NCBI GenBank assembly: GCA_003246935.1
Contig: QKCF01000474.1
Span: forward strand, 1-32,142
Source of the DNA: Sunxiuqinia sp.
GTDB lineage: Bacteria > Bacteroidota > Bacteroidia > Bacteroidales > Prolixibacteraceae
Direction of reading: 5' to 3'
DNA: 32,142 bases
The notes beneath the pieces were generated by a model. The model worked only from the letters and a program-made list of their open reading frames with translations, was not told where the DNA came from and did no database searches. Both the position numbers and the translations under genes were made by a program. This document shows positions 1-9,550 of this stretch, in pieces; within the stretch, counting starts at the first letter, position 1, and each line of letters begins with the position of its first letter.

Positions 1-138
1 ATCACCAATCTGCTGATAAATCTTGTTCAGCTTACTGAAACGTAAAACATACATAATGAATTTAGCCAGGTTCTCGCCCCCAAGGTAAGCTAGGTAGGGA
101 CTGGCTTTCAGGATATCTTTCGGATTTACTAATTCCAT
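1..138 (-). CDS. N-terminal fragment of a putative lysophospholipid acyltransferase/hemolysin-like protein, truncated by the window edge
   Basis: Reverse-strand ATG at 138..136, open to the window edge: MELVNPKDILKASPYLAYLGGENLAKFIMYVLRFSKLNKIYQQIGD. Resembles the N-terminus of Bacteroidota glycerol acyltransferase-family proteins. Confidence 0.5.
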   Translation of the reverse strand, partial: MELVNPKDILKASPYLAYLGGENLAKFIMYVLRFSKLNKIYQQIGD

Positions 139-318
139 TCAGTGTGTTAAAAATGTGCTGCTAAATGTAAAAAATCGATTTCTATTTCATTCCAAAAGGC
201 GACTATTTTTTAATAAAATCGGGCGTTGCAAGCGTAGCTCCCTAAAAATAAGACCCCAAAGTCTTTTAAAATGCAGAAATCGAACTTACCTTTGCAGCGG
301 ATTAATTATTGAAAACGA

Positions 319-2160
319 GTGAATTTACTTTATCAGAAATACAAAACAAGCGACTGGCTCCCAACTACCAAGAAGGAAATGGAAGAACGGGGATGGGATC
401 AGTTGGACGTGATTCTTTTTACCGGCGATGCCTATGTAGACCATCCTTCGTTTGGAGCAGCGGTTATTGGGCGCGTTCTTGAAGCCGAAGGCCTGCGGGT
501 AGCTATTGTGCCGCAACCCAACTGGCAAGACGACCTGCGCGACTTTAAAAAACTGGGCGTGCCTCGCCTGTTCTTCGGTGTTACTGCCGGAAACATGGAC
601 TCGATGGTGAACCACTACACCGCCAACAAGCGTAAGCGCTCGAACGATGCGTACACGCCCGGCGGACAAACCGACAAGCGCCCGGATTACGCCACCATTG
701 TTTATTGTAATATTCTGAAAAAGCTATATCCCGATGTACCGCTGATTATTGGGGGAATTGAGGCCTCGCTGCGACGTGTAACCCATTACGACTACTGGCA
801 GGATAAACTGCATCCGTCGATCCTGGTAGACTCAAAAGCCGACCTGCTCTTCTACGGTATGGGGGAAAAGTCGATGGTGGAGTATGCCCGCCTGGTGCAA
901 AAGGGAGTCGACCCGCAAAGCCTGACCAACCTGCACCAAACCGCATTCTTAGTTGATGCCGACGCGCATTTTGCCACCCAAAAGAAATGGAAGAGCCTGG
1001 AGCTTCACTCATTTGAAGACTGCCAGAAGGACAAAAAGAAGTTTGCGCAAAACTTCATGCACATCGAAGAAGAATCGAATAAAGTGGATGCCAACAGGCT
1101 GGAGCAACGCACAGGCAACAAGCTGGTGGTGGTGAATCCGCCATGGCCACCGATGGAAGAAAAGGAGATCGACCATGTGTACGAGCTACCTTACACGCGC
1201 CTGCCGCACCCCAAATACAGAAACAAGGAAGCCATCCCGGCTTACGATATGATCCGCCACTCCATCAACATCCACCGCGGGTGTTTTGGTGGCTGTACTT
1301 TTTGTACCATTTCGGCGCACCAGGGCAAGTTTATTGCCAGCCGCTCGCAGGCTTCGGTCATGCGCGAGGTGGAACAGGTAACGCAGATGCCCGACTTTAA
1401 AGGTTACATCTCCGATTTGGGTGGCCCATCAGCCAACATGTACCAGATGAAGGGAATTCACCAGGAAATTTGCAACCGCTGTAAACGCCCGTCGTGTATT
1501 TTCCCCGATGTGTGTAAAAACCTGAATGTGGACCACAAGCCAATGCTCGACCTGTACCGCGAGGTACGCAAGCACCCGAAGGTGAAGAAAGCATTCATTG
1601 GCAGTGGTATCCGCTACGACATGATTCTGCATGAAACCAAAGACCCGCAGGTCAATAAAAATAACATGACTTACCTGCGCGAGGTAATTAAGCACCATGT
1701 TTCGGGCCGTTTGAAGGTAGCACCTGAGCATACATCGGACGATGTGCTGAAGATTATGCGGAAACCGTCGTTCAAGCTGTTCCACAAACTGAATAAAGTG
1801 TTCAACGAAATCAACAAACAGGAAGGGATGAACCAACAACTGATTCCCTACTTCATTTCGAGCCACCCGGGTTGTAAAAGCGTCGACATGGCCAACCTGG
1901 CTGCCGAGACCAAGCAGCTCGACTTCAAACTGGAGCAGGTGCAGGATTTCACACCAACACCTATGACGCTTGCAACGGTGATCTTCTACACGGGCTTCCA
2001 CCCGTACACCATGGAAGAGGTGTTTACAGCCAAAAGCAAAAAGGAAAAACTGAGCCAGCGCAAGTTCTTCTTCTGGTACAAACGCGAGTACCAAAAAGAA
2101 ATCCGCGACGAGCTAACACGCCTCAACCGGAAAGATTTGCTGAAGAAGATTTTGAATTAA
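319..2160 (+). CDS. ygiQ: YgiQ family radical SAM protein (UPF0313)
   Basis: 613 aa ORF with GTG start; radical SAM cysteine motif CFGGCTFC; YgiQ-typical N-terminus (WLPTTKKEMEERGWDQLDVILFTGDAYVDHPSFG). A TACCTTTG -7-like box lies just upstream (~287-294). Confidence 0.95.
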   Translation: MNLLYQKYKTSDWLPTTKKEMEERGWDQLDVILFTGDAYVDHPSFGAAVIGRVLEAEGLRVAIVPQPNWQDDLRDFKKLGVPRLFFGVTAGNMDSMVNHYTANKRKRSNDAYTPGGQTDKRPDYATIVYCNILKKLYPDVPLIIGGIEASLRRVTHYDYWQDKLHPSILVDSKADLLFYGMGEKSMVEYARLVQKGVDPQSLTNLHQTAFLVDADAHFATQKKWKSLELHSFEDCQKDKKKFAQNFMHIEEESNKVDANRLEQRTGNKLVVVNPPWPPMEEKEIDHVYELPYTRLPHPKYRNKEAIPAYDMIRHSINIHRGCFGGCTFCTISAHQGKFIASRSQASVMREVEQVTQMPDFKGYISDLGGPSANMYQMKGIHQEICNRCKRPSCIFPDVCKNLNVDHKPMLDLYREVRKHPKVKKAFIGSGIRYDMILHETKDPQVNKNNMTYLREVIKHHVSGRLKVAPEHTSDDVLKIMRKPSFKLFHKLNKVFNEINKQEGMNQQLIPYFISSHPGCKSVDMANLAAETKQLDFKLEQVQDFTPTPMTLATVIFYTGFHPYTMEEVFTAKSKKEKLSQRKFFFWYKREYQKEIRDELTRLNRKDLLKKILN

Positions 2161-2186
2161 GAACTGATTTTACAGATAGACAACAG

Positions 2187-2221
2187 AAAGGATGCGAGCC
2201 ACAGAGGCGATCGTGTCCTTT
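2187..2221 (+). terminator. Intrinsic terminator of ygiQ
   Basis: AAAGGATGCGA ... TCGTGTCCTTT forms an 11-bp stem including two G-U pairs, followed by a T-rich stretch. Confidence 0.6.
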
Positions 2222-2345
2222 TTTGTTTCGGGCCGGAACAAGTAAAAAGATTACATCGTCTTCGCTCCACCTACTCACAATGACTCACATTGTTTTTTTT
2301 ATGCAAAAGGACATTTGTAATTTGGTCTTCCTGCAAGCTGAAACT

Positions 2346-2434
2346 AAAAAAGGATGACCACTGCCATCCTTTTCTCAAACTAACCAAAATCTATCTTTAT
2401 GAAAAAAATCTACTTTTTACTTTCTCTTTTTGTA
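2346..2434 (-). ncRNA. Putative small RNA, copy A of a three-member family
   Basis: Minus-strand -7 box TATCTTTG (2447-2440); intrinsic terminator GGATGGCAGTGGTCATCC + TTTTTT (2369-2346); core similar to two other loci at 19013 and 19175. The 5' end is estimated from the -7 box. Confidence 0.7.
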
Positions 2435-2439
2435 TGAAC

Positions 2440-2484
2440 CAAAGATAGCCCTCTTTAGTGTTAACACCTGCCAAACACTGTTAA
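2440..2484 (-). promoter_or_regulatory. Promoter/operator of sRNA copy A
   Basis: Minus strand: TTAAC-N14-GTTAAC-N12-TATCTTTG. The same spacing is found at the other two copies. Confidence 0.65.
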
Positions 2485-2584
2485 AGATTGTTAGGATAGA
2501 CTCCTTTATGCACTTCAAAATTTGAACAAAGCGACCTGTTTAATTGCTTTAATTACAGAACAGAAACAATTAAACAACATAGCT

Positions 2585-2782
2585 ATGAAACGGAAATTAA
2601 TGACATTTTTAGCGCTGCTGATTACAGCCCTTACCGCCTCTGGACAAACCCCCGAGATGTACCCCCCACCGGTTCCAGAGCCCTTGGAGCTTACGCCCCT
2701 CAACGTTATTCTTTATATCGTCATTCCGGTACTACTAGTTATTTTCCTGATTTATTACCGGCGCAGAAAACGAAAACAATAG
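2585..2782 (+). CDS. Small membrane protein with signal-like N-terminus and C-terminal TM helix plus basic tail
   Basis: MKRKLMTFLALLITALTASGQTPEMYPPPVPEPLELTPLNVILYIVIPVLLVIFLIYYRRRKRKQ. The ATG at 2585 is a more likely start than 2522 because it gives a clean signal peptide. Confidence 0.65.
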   Translation: MKRKLMTFLALLITALTASGQTPEMYPPPVPEPLELTPLNVILYIVIPVLLVIFLIYYRRRKRKQ

Positions 2783-2791
2783 CGTTAGCTC

Positions 2792-4969
2792 TTACTCTTC
2801 CACAAAGTAGCGCAATTGATCGAGCATAATGGGAACATCGTCGTGATCGATACCCTGTTGCAACAATTGCGGTAAGTCTTCTGCAAATACGTTCATAAAC
2901 TCAGCCTCAGTGAAACCTTCCTTCGAGATGGACTTCATATAATAATCCAATGCAGCTTTGCGGTTGCCCAAGCTCCATTGCACGTGCCCCATATTCATCA
3001 GGTCGTGCTGATTGGGCTGATCATCCATCAACATTTGAAAATACTTTTCAGCCTGTTCCTTTTTGCCGGTCAGGAACGAACACCAGCCAATCGGGCGCCA
3101 TACTTTTTTGCTGCCCGGTTTCAGGTATTCCACTTTAAAATAATATTGCAAGGCCTCCTCGTAACGCCCCAGCTCGAGCAAACAATGTCCTGTATTCAAA
3201 TGATTGGATAAATCGTCGTGGTTCAACGCCTCAACAGCCTTGTAATATTCCAGTGCTTTCAGCGGTTGCTTCAGGTTACGATAGCACAAGGCAATCTTTT
3301 TGAGATTCCACACCCGATTCAGGTCGAACAATTCAGCCTTTTGGTACGCATCCAGCGCTTTTTCGTAGTCGCCCATTTTCTGATGGCTAAAGGCCAACTT
3401 CTGATATAATTCGCCATCCTGTGCATCGGCTAACAGGTATTCATAAATTTCGACAGCCTCTTCGAAATGATTCTTTGTGAAATAGTATTCACCAATATTC
3501 CGAACGATCGCCCGATCCTCTTTCAATATAGCCCCCAACGTTAACTTATTATGGAAGTCGAAACGCCAGCTAAACAAATCTTCAAAGTCGTGACGACGCG
3601 GGTGCAGCTTAAAAAAACGGTACAAATCCTGAATATACTGGTTTGAAATGAAACCCGCTTTCCGCCCCGGGTTACTCAACGCCTCATCCTCCTCAATTTC
3701 GTGAAACTGATCCAATTCCGACTGCAAGCCCTGAAACATAAATTCGCGATTTTGCTTCGGAATTTGCTGCATACTCAGGCTAAACGAATATTTATCGGAG
3801 TTACACAACAGCGGTGCCTGTGCCATCACCTCCACAAAACGCCGAGTTAGGTCGTCGGAAAGATCGAGGACTTTATCCAAATCCGGATTTTCTGAGAAAA
3901 AAGGCATAAACCAATTCGAGATCTCATGGAAAAACACAAAAGACTTTAACATCGCAAATGAGCCCATAAAAACATCGGCCCCTTCCATCTGCAGCTCCGA
4001 AAATTCCTGCATTTTATCCATTAGCTGTGGCGATTCTTCAATCATTTCCTGCCATTCCGGATTCTTATCTTCAGCAATCCCCTCTTCCATCAAGCTATCG
4101 AGCTCAATTTTATCCTTCAGGTTTGCACTTATTTTAATCATCTCCGGCATAATCTCATCGCGGATCCGTTGTTGCAGCTTCTCAGTTTCCTTGGCGCGAA
4201 TCAACTGGATAATTACCCGCTCCAGATTGTGTTTAAACTCAGGATCGTCGTTCAGCAGTTTCAACCGCCCCGTAATACCGCCATAATAAGGCATGCGCGA
4301 ATCGTATTGATACAAGCTAATCAACAAGCCCACCAATGCCCGTTGCTTGATTGCTGACTCATCGGCTTCATAGGCATCAAACAGCAAGGTGAATTTCTGC
4401 TCATCGAAATAGCGCTGCAAGCTCAATGTCACGGCTGTAACGATAAATGATTTGTAGGCCGATATAATGGTTGGGCTGGCCAGGAACTTCCTAAGAAACC
4501 GAAGTCCTTCTCCGCTCAAACGATCCTGAAACCATAGGTGATAAAACAAGCGATGTATCTGACGATGATTTTCGGATGCCGCTGCAGGATTCTCAGCTTC
4601 TGCTTCAAATCGGCTCAGGAACGCATCAAAATCGGTTATGAACTTCTCCATAAAGTTTCGCTTCTTTTCGTACTCCACCGACGAAGCATATTTCAAGCGT
4701 AATGCTTCATAAACTTTATCAGCCAGCTCGTAGGTCGAATCGATCAACTTGCGGTAAACTTTCTGCCGCTCAGGATCCTGAATACCCTCCAGAGTGTACT
4801 GCAACATGTAATGGTAGGTCTGGTTCAGATCCCGCCATTCATCATGAAAAAGCCCCAGCCCGTTATCGGTGATCAGCGTTTCAAGCTGATCAAAAGCAGG
4901 CTTCATGCGTCGCTTCGCCAAATGATTGCAGATTGCTTTATATTGTCTCTTGATTTCCTTGTTCTCCAT
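2792..4969 (-). CDS. Tetratricopeptide repeat protein
   Basis: C-terminal TPR-like repeats (e.g. GELYQKLAFSHQKMGDYEKALDAYQKAELFD; SNHLNTGHCLLELGRYEEALQYYFKVEYLKP). Likely start MENKEIKRQYKAIC at 4969. Confidence 0.85.
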   Translation of the reverse strand: MENKEIKRQYKAICNHLAKRRMKPAFDQLETLITDNGLGLFHDEWRDLNQTYHYMLQYTLEGIQDPERQKVYRKLIDSTYELADKVYEALRLKYASSVEYEKKRNFMEKFITDFDAFLSRFEAEAENPAAASENHRQIHRLFYHLWFQDRLSGEGLRFLRKFLASPTIISAYKSFIVTAVTLSLQRYFDEQKFTLLFDAYEADESAIKQRALVGLLISLYQYDSRMPYYGGITGRLKLLNDDPEFKHNLERVIIQLIRAKETEKLQQRIRDEIMPEMIKISANLKDKIELDSLMEEGIAEDKNPEWQEMIEESPQLMDKMQEFSELQMEGADVFMGSFAMLKSFVFFHEISNWFMPFFSENPDLDKVLDLSDDLTRRFVEVMAQAPLLCNSDKYSFSLSMQQIPKQNREFMFQGLQSELDQFHEIEEDEALSNPGRKAGFISNQYIQDLYRFFKLHPRRHDFEDLFSWRFDFHNKLTLGAILKEDRAIVRNIGEYYFTKNHFEEAVEIYEYLLADAQDGELYQKLAFSHQKMGDYEKALDAYQKAELFDLNRVWNLKKIALCYRNLKQPLKALEYYKAVEALNHDDLSNHLNTGHCLLELGRYEEALQYYFKVEYLKPGSKKVWRPIGWCSFLTGKKEQAEKYFQMLMDDQPNQHDLMNMGHVQWSLGNRKAALDYYMKSISKEGFTEAEFMNVFAEDLPQLLQQGIDHDDVPIMLDQLRYFVEE

Positions 4970-5151
4970 AAACGTCATTCGTAAGAATAATATACGAAAA
5001 CCAGAGGTATCAAGAAACACTCCAAACGTAATTCGCATGACAGAAGTGCAGAAAAATCCGAAAAATTCTTCGCTTTCGTCAGTATGTAAGGCTGTATCTA
5101 AATTTCATTCCAGAACACATTTTTATACCTTGTACTGAAAATAACATACAA

Positions 5152-5553
5152 ATGAAATACACAGGATCATGTCTTTGCGGAGCCGTTACTTTTGAAATCG
5201 AAGGTGATTTCGACCGCTTTTTTCTTTGTCATTGCAGCCGTTGCAGAAAAGACACCGGATCCGCTCACGCAGCCAATTTATTTTCGTCTTCAGCCAGTCT
5301 AAAATGGCTATCAGGCGAAGACTTGGTTAAAACCTTTCAACTTCCGGCAACACGACATTCGAAAAGTTTTTGTACGGAATGTGGTTCCGCACTACCCCGG
5401 AAAAAAGAAGGCGGAAAGTTGTTAGTCGTTCCGGCTGGTTGCCTCGACACGGATATATTGATCAAACCATATGCCCACATATTTACCGGCAGCAAAGCCA
5501 ATTGGGACAACGAGCTTGAAAAGATCCGGCGATTTGACCAGTTACCGGAATAG
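5152..5553 (+). CDS. GFA family protein (glutathione-dependent formaldehyde-activating enzyme/CENP-V fold)
   Basis: MKYTGSCLCGAVTFEIEGDF...CHCSRCRKDTGSAHAANLF...FCTECGSALPR: GFA zinc-binding cysteine pattern. Confidence 0.9.
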   Translation: MKYTGSCLCGAVTFEIEGDFDRFFLCHCSRCRKDTGSAHAANLFSSSASLKWLSGEDLVKTFQLPATRHSKSFCTECGSALPRKKEGGKLLVVPAGCLDTDILIKPYAHIFTGSKANWDNELEKIRRFDQLPE

Positions 5554-5583
5554 TATTCCAGACCGGCCTTCAAAATAAGCCAA

Positions 5584-6214
5584 TCAAAAAATATGGAATA
5601 AGATTAAGCCATAAATTCCAAAACGCACAAAACGAAACAAAGCCCACAATAAATAGCTTTTGAGTTTGTACTTAATCAAGCCACAGGCCAGACCTACAAT
5701 GGAATGTGGCAAAGGCAGCATAGCGCCTATAAATACAAACAGCCCGCCCCACTTTCTCAAGTTCACAATGTGTCGCGCAATCTTTATTTCGATGTGATTT
5801 TTCACCGACGGGATTAAGAACAGCCGATTGCCTGCCAGGTAAGCCACAATACCACCGAAATAGGAAAGTGATGCCAAAACGGCAAGGAACAGCCAAGGCG
5901 TTTCAGCCTTCGAAGCTCAGGCAATAAAGATTTCAGGAGGAAGTAAACCTAAAACCGTTTCAGACGCAAAAAATGTTGAAAACACCACGGTCGGCGAATA
6001 GGTTTCGACCAACTGGTTCAACAAGGCATCAAAAATCGAGACCAAAATATTCCAGTCCAACAAGGATGGCGACAAAGACACCGATTACGATACCTCCCTT
6101 AACGGAGGTATCGCGAATGAAATCGTAAAAACGGGTGATCCGGTAATAGCGGTTTAATAAAACAAGGCGCTTTACAGCAACCGGGCTGGTTCTGACTCTT
6201 CTATTTGCTTTCAT
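5584..6214 (-). pseudogene. Disrupted DedA/SNARE-associated (VTT domain) membrane protein gene
   Basis: ORF 6214-6029 and ORF 5877-5584 join conceptually as GLEYFGLDF/DALLNQLVETYSPTVVFSTFFASETVLGLLPPEIFIA(*)ASKAETPWLFLAVLASLSYFGG. This needs a 1-nt correction in a T5 run (~6033-6037) and read-through of a TGA where W is expected. Confidence 0.75.
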
Positions 6215-6345
6215 GGGCTGATTAATTACACTGAATATTTGAAACCGCCAAATAAGTAAGAAGGTTTACAAAAAGTAAGATAATTGTCTTCATATTTACA
6301 GAAAGCAAGAATAAGGTTGCAGAAAGGCATTTTTATCCCTCACCT

Positions 6346-6389
6346 AAAAAAACAATCCCCGTGCTTACCAATGGGTAGTCACGGGGATT
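6346..6389 (-). terminator. Intrinsic terminator of the TlpA-like gene
   Basis: Inverted repeat AATCCCCGTG (6354-6363) / CACGGGGATT (6380-6389), followed on the minus strand by GTTTTTTT. Confidence 0.9.
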
Positions 6390-6410
6390 GCGATTGCACC
6401 AAACGATCTT

Positions 6411-7625
6411 CTATTCCGCAATCAAGCGTTGAATAAAGTGATCGAATTCGTTTTGATAAGCGATATATTTATCGCCTGTTGCAGGACCATCGAATCCGGT
6501 ATGAATCCGGCGAACTTTACCTTCTTTATCAATGACAATGCTGGTTGGGTAGGACATAATCCGACTCAACTCCGGTATTTTTTCAGAAGCCATTTTACGA
6601 TCTTCCGAACCGTTCATCGCTAACAAAATCGGATAATCAACACCAACTGATTTTTTCAGTCGTGAGATGGCTGCAAAACAGGCCGAATCAGTTTTGGCAT
6701 ACTCAAATGCCAAACCAACGAATGCTATGGGTTGGTCTTTATGCGCTTTGGCATAGTCCACAAAATAGCGTGTTTCGTCGAGGCAGTTCGGACACCAGCT
6801 TCCCATAATCTGCACTACCACAACTTTATTTTTAAATGCGTCATCTGCTAGCGAAACTGTGTTACCGTTTTCATCCGGGAAGCTGAAACTGATGCTGTCA
6901 AATCCCGGCTTCAAGGTTGTTAAACTTTCCGGATCTGGTAGTTCATAGACATCGTTACGACTTCCGGCAAAGGCCTCCTTCCAGGTATTTTTCGAGTAAA
7001 ACTGACCATTCAACGTACTATCAGTTACCGTTGCTGTAAACAGGAATAAGTGAACACCATCAAATGAAGATAATTTCAGTTGATCTCCATCCATCACCCC
7101 TTCCAAGAATCGATAGTCTCCGGTAGGCGTTCGGAAAGTACCTGTTACTTTGCTACCCTCCTGCTCAAATACACCTTTGGCCCAGCTATTCTGATCCGTT
7201 GAATCATTACCAAACAGCACTTCCCATCCTCCTGTTATATCAACTGTTGGCTCGACTGCCACAGCAAAACGCTCATTTCCTGCTTCAGCGTGAAAAGGTA
7301 CCTTGTAGTTAGCACCCGGCTTGGAGTAGTAGCCACTCAAGCGACCATTCTCTTCAACTTTCGCTTTGATAAAGCTGTCGAACACCGGCATGTTAATCGT
7401 AACTGAATCATTTGCATAATTGACCTCATCGACTGAAATAACTTCATTACCATTATAAACCTCCAACCTGCTCGGAGAAGTAACCTTGAAGATGAACGGA
7501 ATTTCCTTTTCGTCCTGCGCTTCAAACACCCCCCGGTATGTATCAGGTTGCAACCGTGAAACTTTCGGCTGACAGGCCGCCAACGCCAAAAGAACGACTC
7601 CTCCCAAATAAAAACGTATGCTCAT
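6411..7625 (-). CDS. TlpA-family thioredoxin-like lipoprotein
   Basis: Lipobox LALAAC near the N-terminus; redox motif GSWCPNC; TlpA/AhpC-TSA-like C-terminal domain. Confidence 0.9.
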   Translation of the reverse strand: MSIRFYLGGVVLLALAACQPKVSRLQPDTYRGVFEAQDEKEIPFIFKVTSPSRLEVYNGNEVISVDEVNYANDSVTINMPVFDSFIKAKVEENGRLSGYYSKPGANYKVPFHAEAGNERFAVAVEPTVDITGGWEVLFGNDSTDQNSWAKGVFEQEGSKVTGTFRTPTGDYRFLEGVMDGDQLKLSSFDGVHLFLFTATVTDSTLNGQFYSKNTWKEAFAGSRNDVYELPDPESLTTLKPGFDSISFSFPDENGNTVSLADDAFKNKVVVVQIMGSWCPNCLDETRYFVDYAKAHKDQPIAFVGLAFEYAKTDSACFAAISRLKKSVGVDYPILLAMNGSEDRKMASEKIPELSRIMSYPTSIVIDKEGKVRRIHTGFDGPATGDKYIAYQNEFDHFIQRLIAE

Positions 7626-7776
7626 AGTTTCCTCTGTTTTGTTCGGAGCCTAAAATAGTTGAACTAAAATGCTTGTAAAATGATAATTACCCTCACTATT
7701 GAAAAAGTAAAAAACAAATAACACTGCTCGTACAAAAGCCCGCTAACAGCAGCTGATTGGATTTGCCTCGTTTTTC

Positions 7777-7784
7777 TATCTTTG
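7777..7784 (+). promoter_or_regulatory. Bacteroidota -7 box upstream of pabB-like gene
   Basis: TATCTTTG matches TAnnTTTG, 8 nt before ATG 7793. This makes the ORF-track start at 7757 unlikely. Confidence 0.55.
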
Positions 7785-7792
7785 TGCACCTC

Positions 7793-8776
7793 ATGTATAC
7801 CATCGGAAAAGATATCATAAGCAAGATGAATGAGTTAGGACAACAGAAGCGTCCTTTCGTTTTCCTTTTCGACTTCGATTGCCGGCAATCCCGCGTAATG
7901 GAATGGGGCGACTGCGGAACTGATCTACTTTGGAGAACACCACATCATTCAAATTTCAGGCAGGTACCACATGATAAACATCCTGTTGAGTGGGAAATTG
8001 AACCGGTAAGTTTCGAGCGCTACCAAAAAGCTTTCGAACTGGTGCAAAAGCACATCCACGGAGGTGACAGCTACTTGCTCAACCTTACGATGCCGACAAA
8101 AGTCAATACCAATCTGACACTTGGTGAAATTGCGCATAAAAGCCAATCGCCCTATTTGGTGTATCTGAAAAATGAATTCGTATGCTTTTCGCCCGAGATT
8201 TTTGTGCGGATTGAAGGAGGTAAAATCTCTTCATACCCCATGAAAGGCACCATTGATGCCAACATTCCCAATGCGGCAACGCTCCTCAAAACCGACCGGA
8301 AAGAACTGGCTGAGCATAACACAATCGTCGATTTAATCCGTAATGACCTGAGTCGTATTGCGGATCAAGTCGAGGTAAAGCGCTTCTGTTACCTGGATGA
8401 GATCCAATCGAACCAAGGTAAACTGCTTCAAATGAGCTCTGAAATTAATGGCCAACTAGAAAGTGACTACCACGCTCATTTGGGAAATATCTTTGCAGGA
8501 TTATTGCCGGCTGGGTCGATTACCGGTGCCCCCAAGCAGAAAACAGTCGAAATCATTGAAGCGGCTGAACAATACAATCGTGGCTGGTATACGGGTATTT
8601 TTGGCGTATTTGATGGCGAGAATGTAGACAGCTGCGTATTGATCCGCTATTTGGAACAAAGTGGCGATAAGTTTACCTTTAAAAGCGGTGGCGGAATTAC
8701 CCACCTGAGTAACTGCCACGAAGAATATGAGGAACTGATAAAAAAAGTATATGTGCCAATTATTGGAAACCATTAA
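7793..8776 (+). CDS. pabB: Aminodeoxychorismate synthase component I (PabB-like, chorismate-binding)
   Basis: Chorismate-binding motifs (FSPEIFVRIEGGKISSYPMKGTID; AEHNTIVDLIRNDLSRIA; GSITGAPKQKTVEIIEAAE; YTGIFG). The start could instead be ATG 7826 (MNELGQQKRPFVFLFDFD). Confidence 0.88.
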   Translation: MYTIGKDIISKMNELGQQKRPFVFLFDFDCRQSRVMEWGDCGTDLLWRTPHHSNFRQVPHDKHPVEWEIEPVSFERYQKAFELVQKHIHGGDSYLLNLTMPTKVNTNLTLGEIAHKSQSPYLVYLKNEFVCFSPEIFVRIEGGKISSYPMKGTIDANIPNAATLLKTDRKELAEHNTIVDLIRNDLSRIADQVEVKRFCYLDEIQSNQGKLLQMSSEINGQLESDYHAHLGNIFAGLLPAGSITGAPKQKTVEIIEAAEQYNRGWYTGIFGVFDGENVDSCVLIRYLEQSGDKFTFKSGGGITHLSNCHEEYEELIKKVYVPIIGNH

Positions 8777-9347
8777 GCTCGAAGACGGGCAGCTTTTCAA
8801 CCTAACCTACCATAATCGCCGGATGAATGCTGCTCGCAGGGAATTGTTCGGCATAACTTCCCCTATTGATTTAGCAGAATACATTCAAATTCCGGAAACT
8901 TGCATTGACGGTCTGTATCGATGCCGCATAATATATTCTAAAGAAATAGAAAATATCGAATTCATTCCGCAAAAGGAACGTTCTTTCACAAGCCTGAAGA
9001 TTGTCAGCTGTAACGAAATCGACTACCACCTGAAATTTGCTGACCGCACACTTTTAAACGATCTGTATGCTCAGCGTGGCAAGGCCGACGAAATTATTAT
9101 CGTACGCAAAAACGAAATCACAGACTGCAGCATTGGCAACCTTTTGTTTTTTGATGGTGAAAACTGGGTTACTCCCGCAGAGCCGCTACTCAAAGGAACA
9201 CAACGTCAGAAGTTACTGGAGACAGGGCATATTCAGGAAGAATTTATAACCATCGAGGACCTCCATACCTACGAAAAAGTTGGTATAATTAACGCTTTTT
9301 ACGACCTAAAAAACATGCCAATTATTGAAATTGAGAATATTTTCTAA
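8751..9347 (+). CDS. Aminotransferase class IV, aminodeoxychorismate lyase-like
   Basis: MCQLLETIKLEDGQLFNLTYHNRRMNAARRELFG...DEIIIVRKNEITDCSIGNLLFFDGENWVTP. Overlaps the end of the pabB-like gene by 26 nt. Confidence 0.8.
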   Translation: MCQLLETIKLEDGQLFNLTYHNRRMNAARRELFGITSPIDLAEYIQIPETCIDGLYRCRIIYSKEIENIEFIPQKERSFTSLKIVSCNEIDYHLKFADRTLLNDLYAQRGKADEIIIVRKNEITDCSIGNLLFFDGENWVTPAEPLLKGTQRQKLLETGHIQEEFITIEDLHTYEKVGIINAFYDLKNMPIIEIENIF

Positions 9348-9550
9348 ACATTAAAATAATTGTAACCTACTATCCACCAAATGGGTAAACAGCTATCAAT
9401 AGCAAGCAACAACCGATATTTCAAGTTTTTTTAGGTGTATGCTTTTGAAGCTATTTTTTTATTCTTTCATTTTTGTATTTTGCGACCATAATAAAACAAC
9501 TAAGAACGAATGATCAACGCCTTTAGGGCTAAGAGGATAAGGAGGAATAG

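Noticed and set aside
1429-2094. 221 aa minus-strand ORF opposite ygiQ, and many similar 60-130 aa ORFs in the track
   Set aside because: They lie opposite or out of frame with strongly conserved genes, lack recognisable domains and look like shadow ORFs.
2399-2437. Plus-strand mini-ORF MKKIYFLLSLFV (and MKKNP, MKILCLLSCSFV... at 19059 and 19226) as leader peptides
   Set aside because: Lengths and sequences are not conserved across the three copies, while the minus-strand promoter and terminator spacing is. The ATG-like sequence is better explained as the complement of an antisense core.
5584-6214. Alternative genetic code with TGA read as Trp, suggested by EIFIA(TGA)ASKAE in the DedA-like gene
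   Set aside because: Other genes in the window encode Trp with TGG and several end at TGA; the DedA-like gene also has a separate frameshift, so pseudogenisation is simpler.
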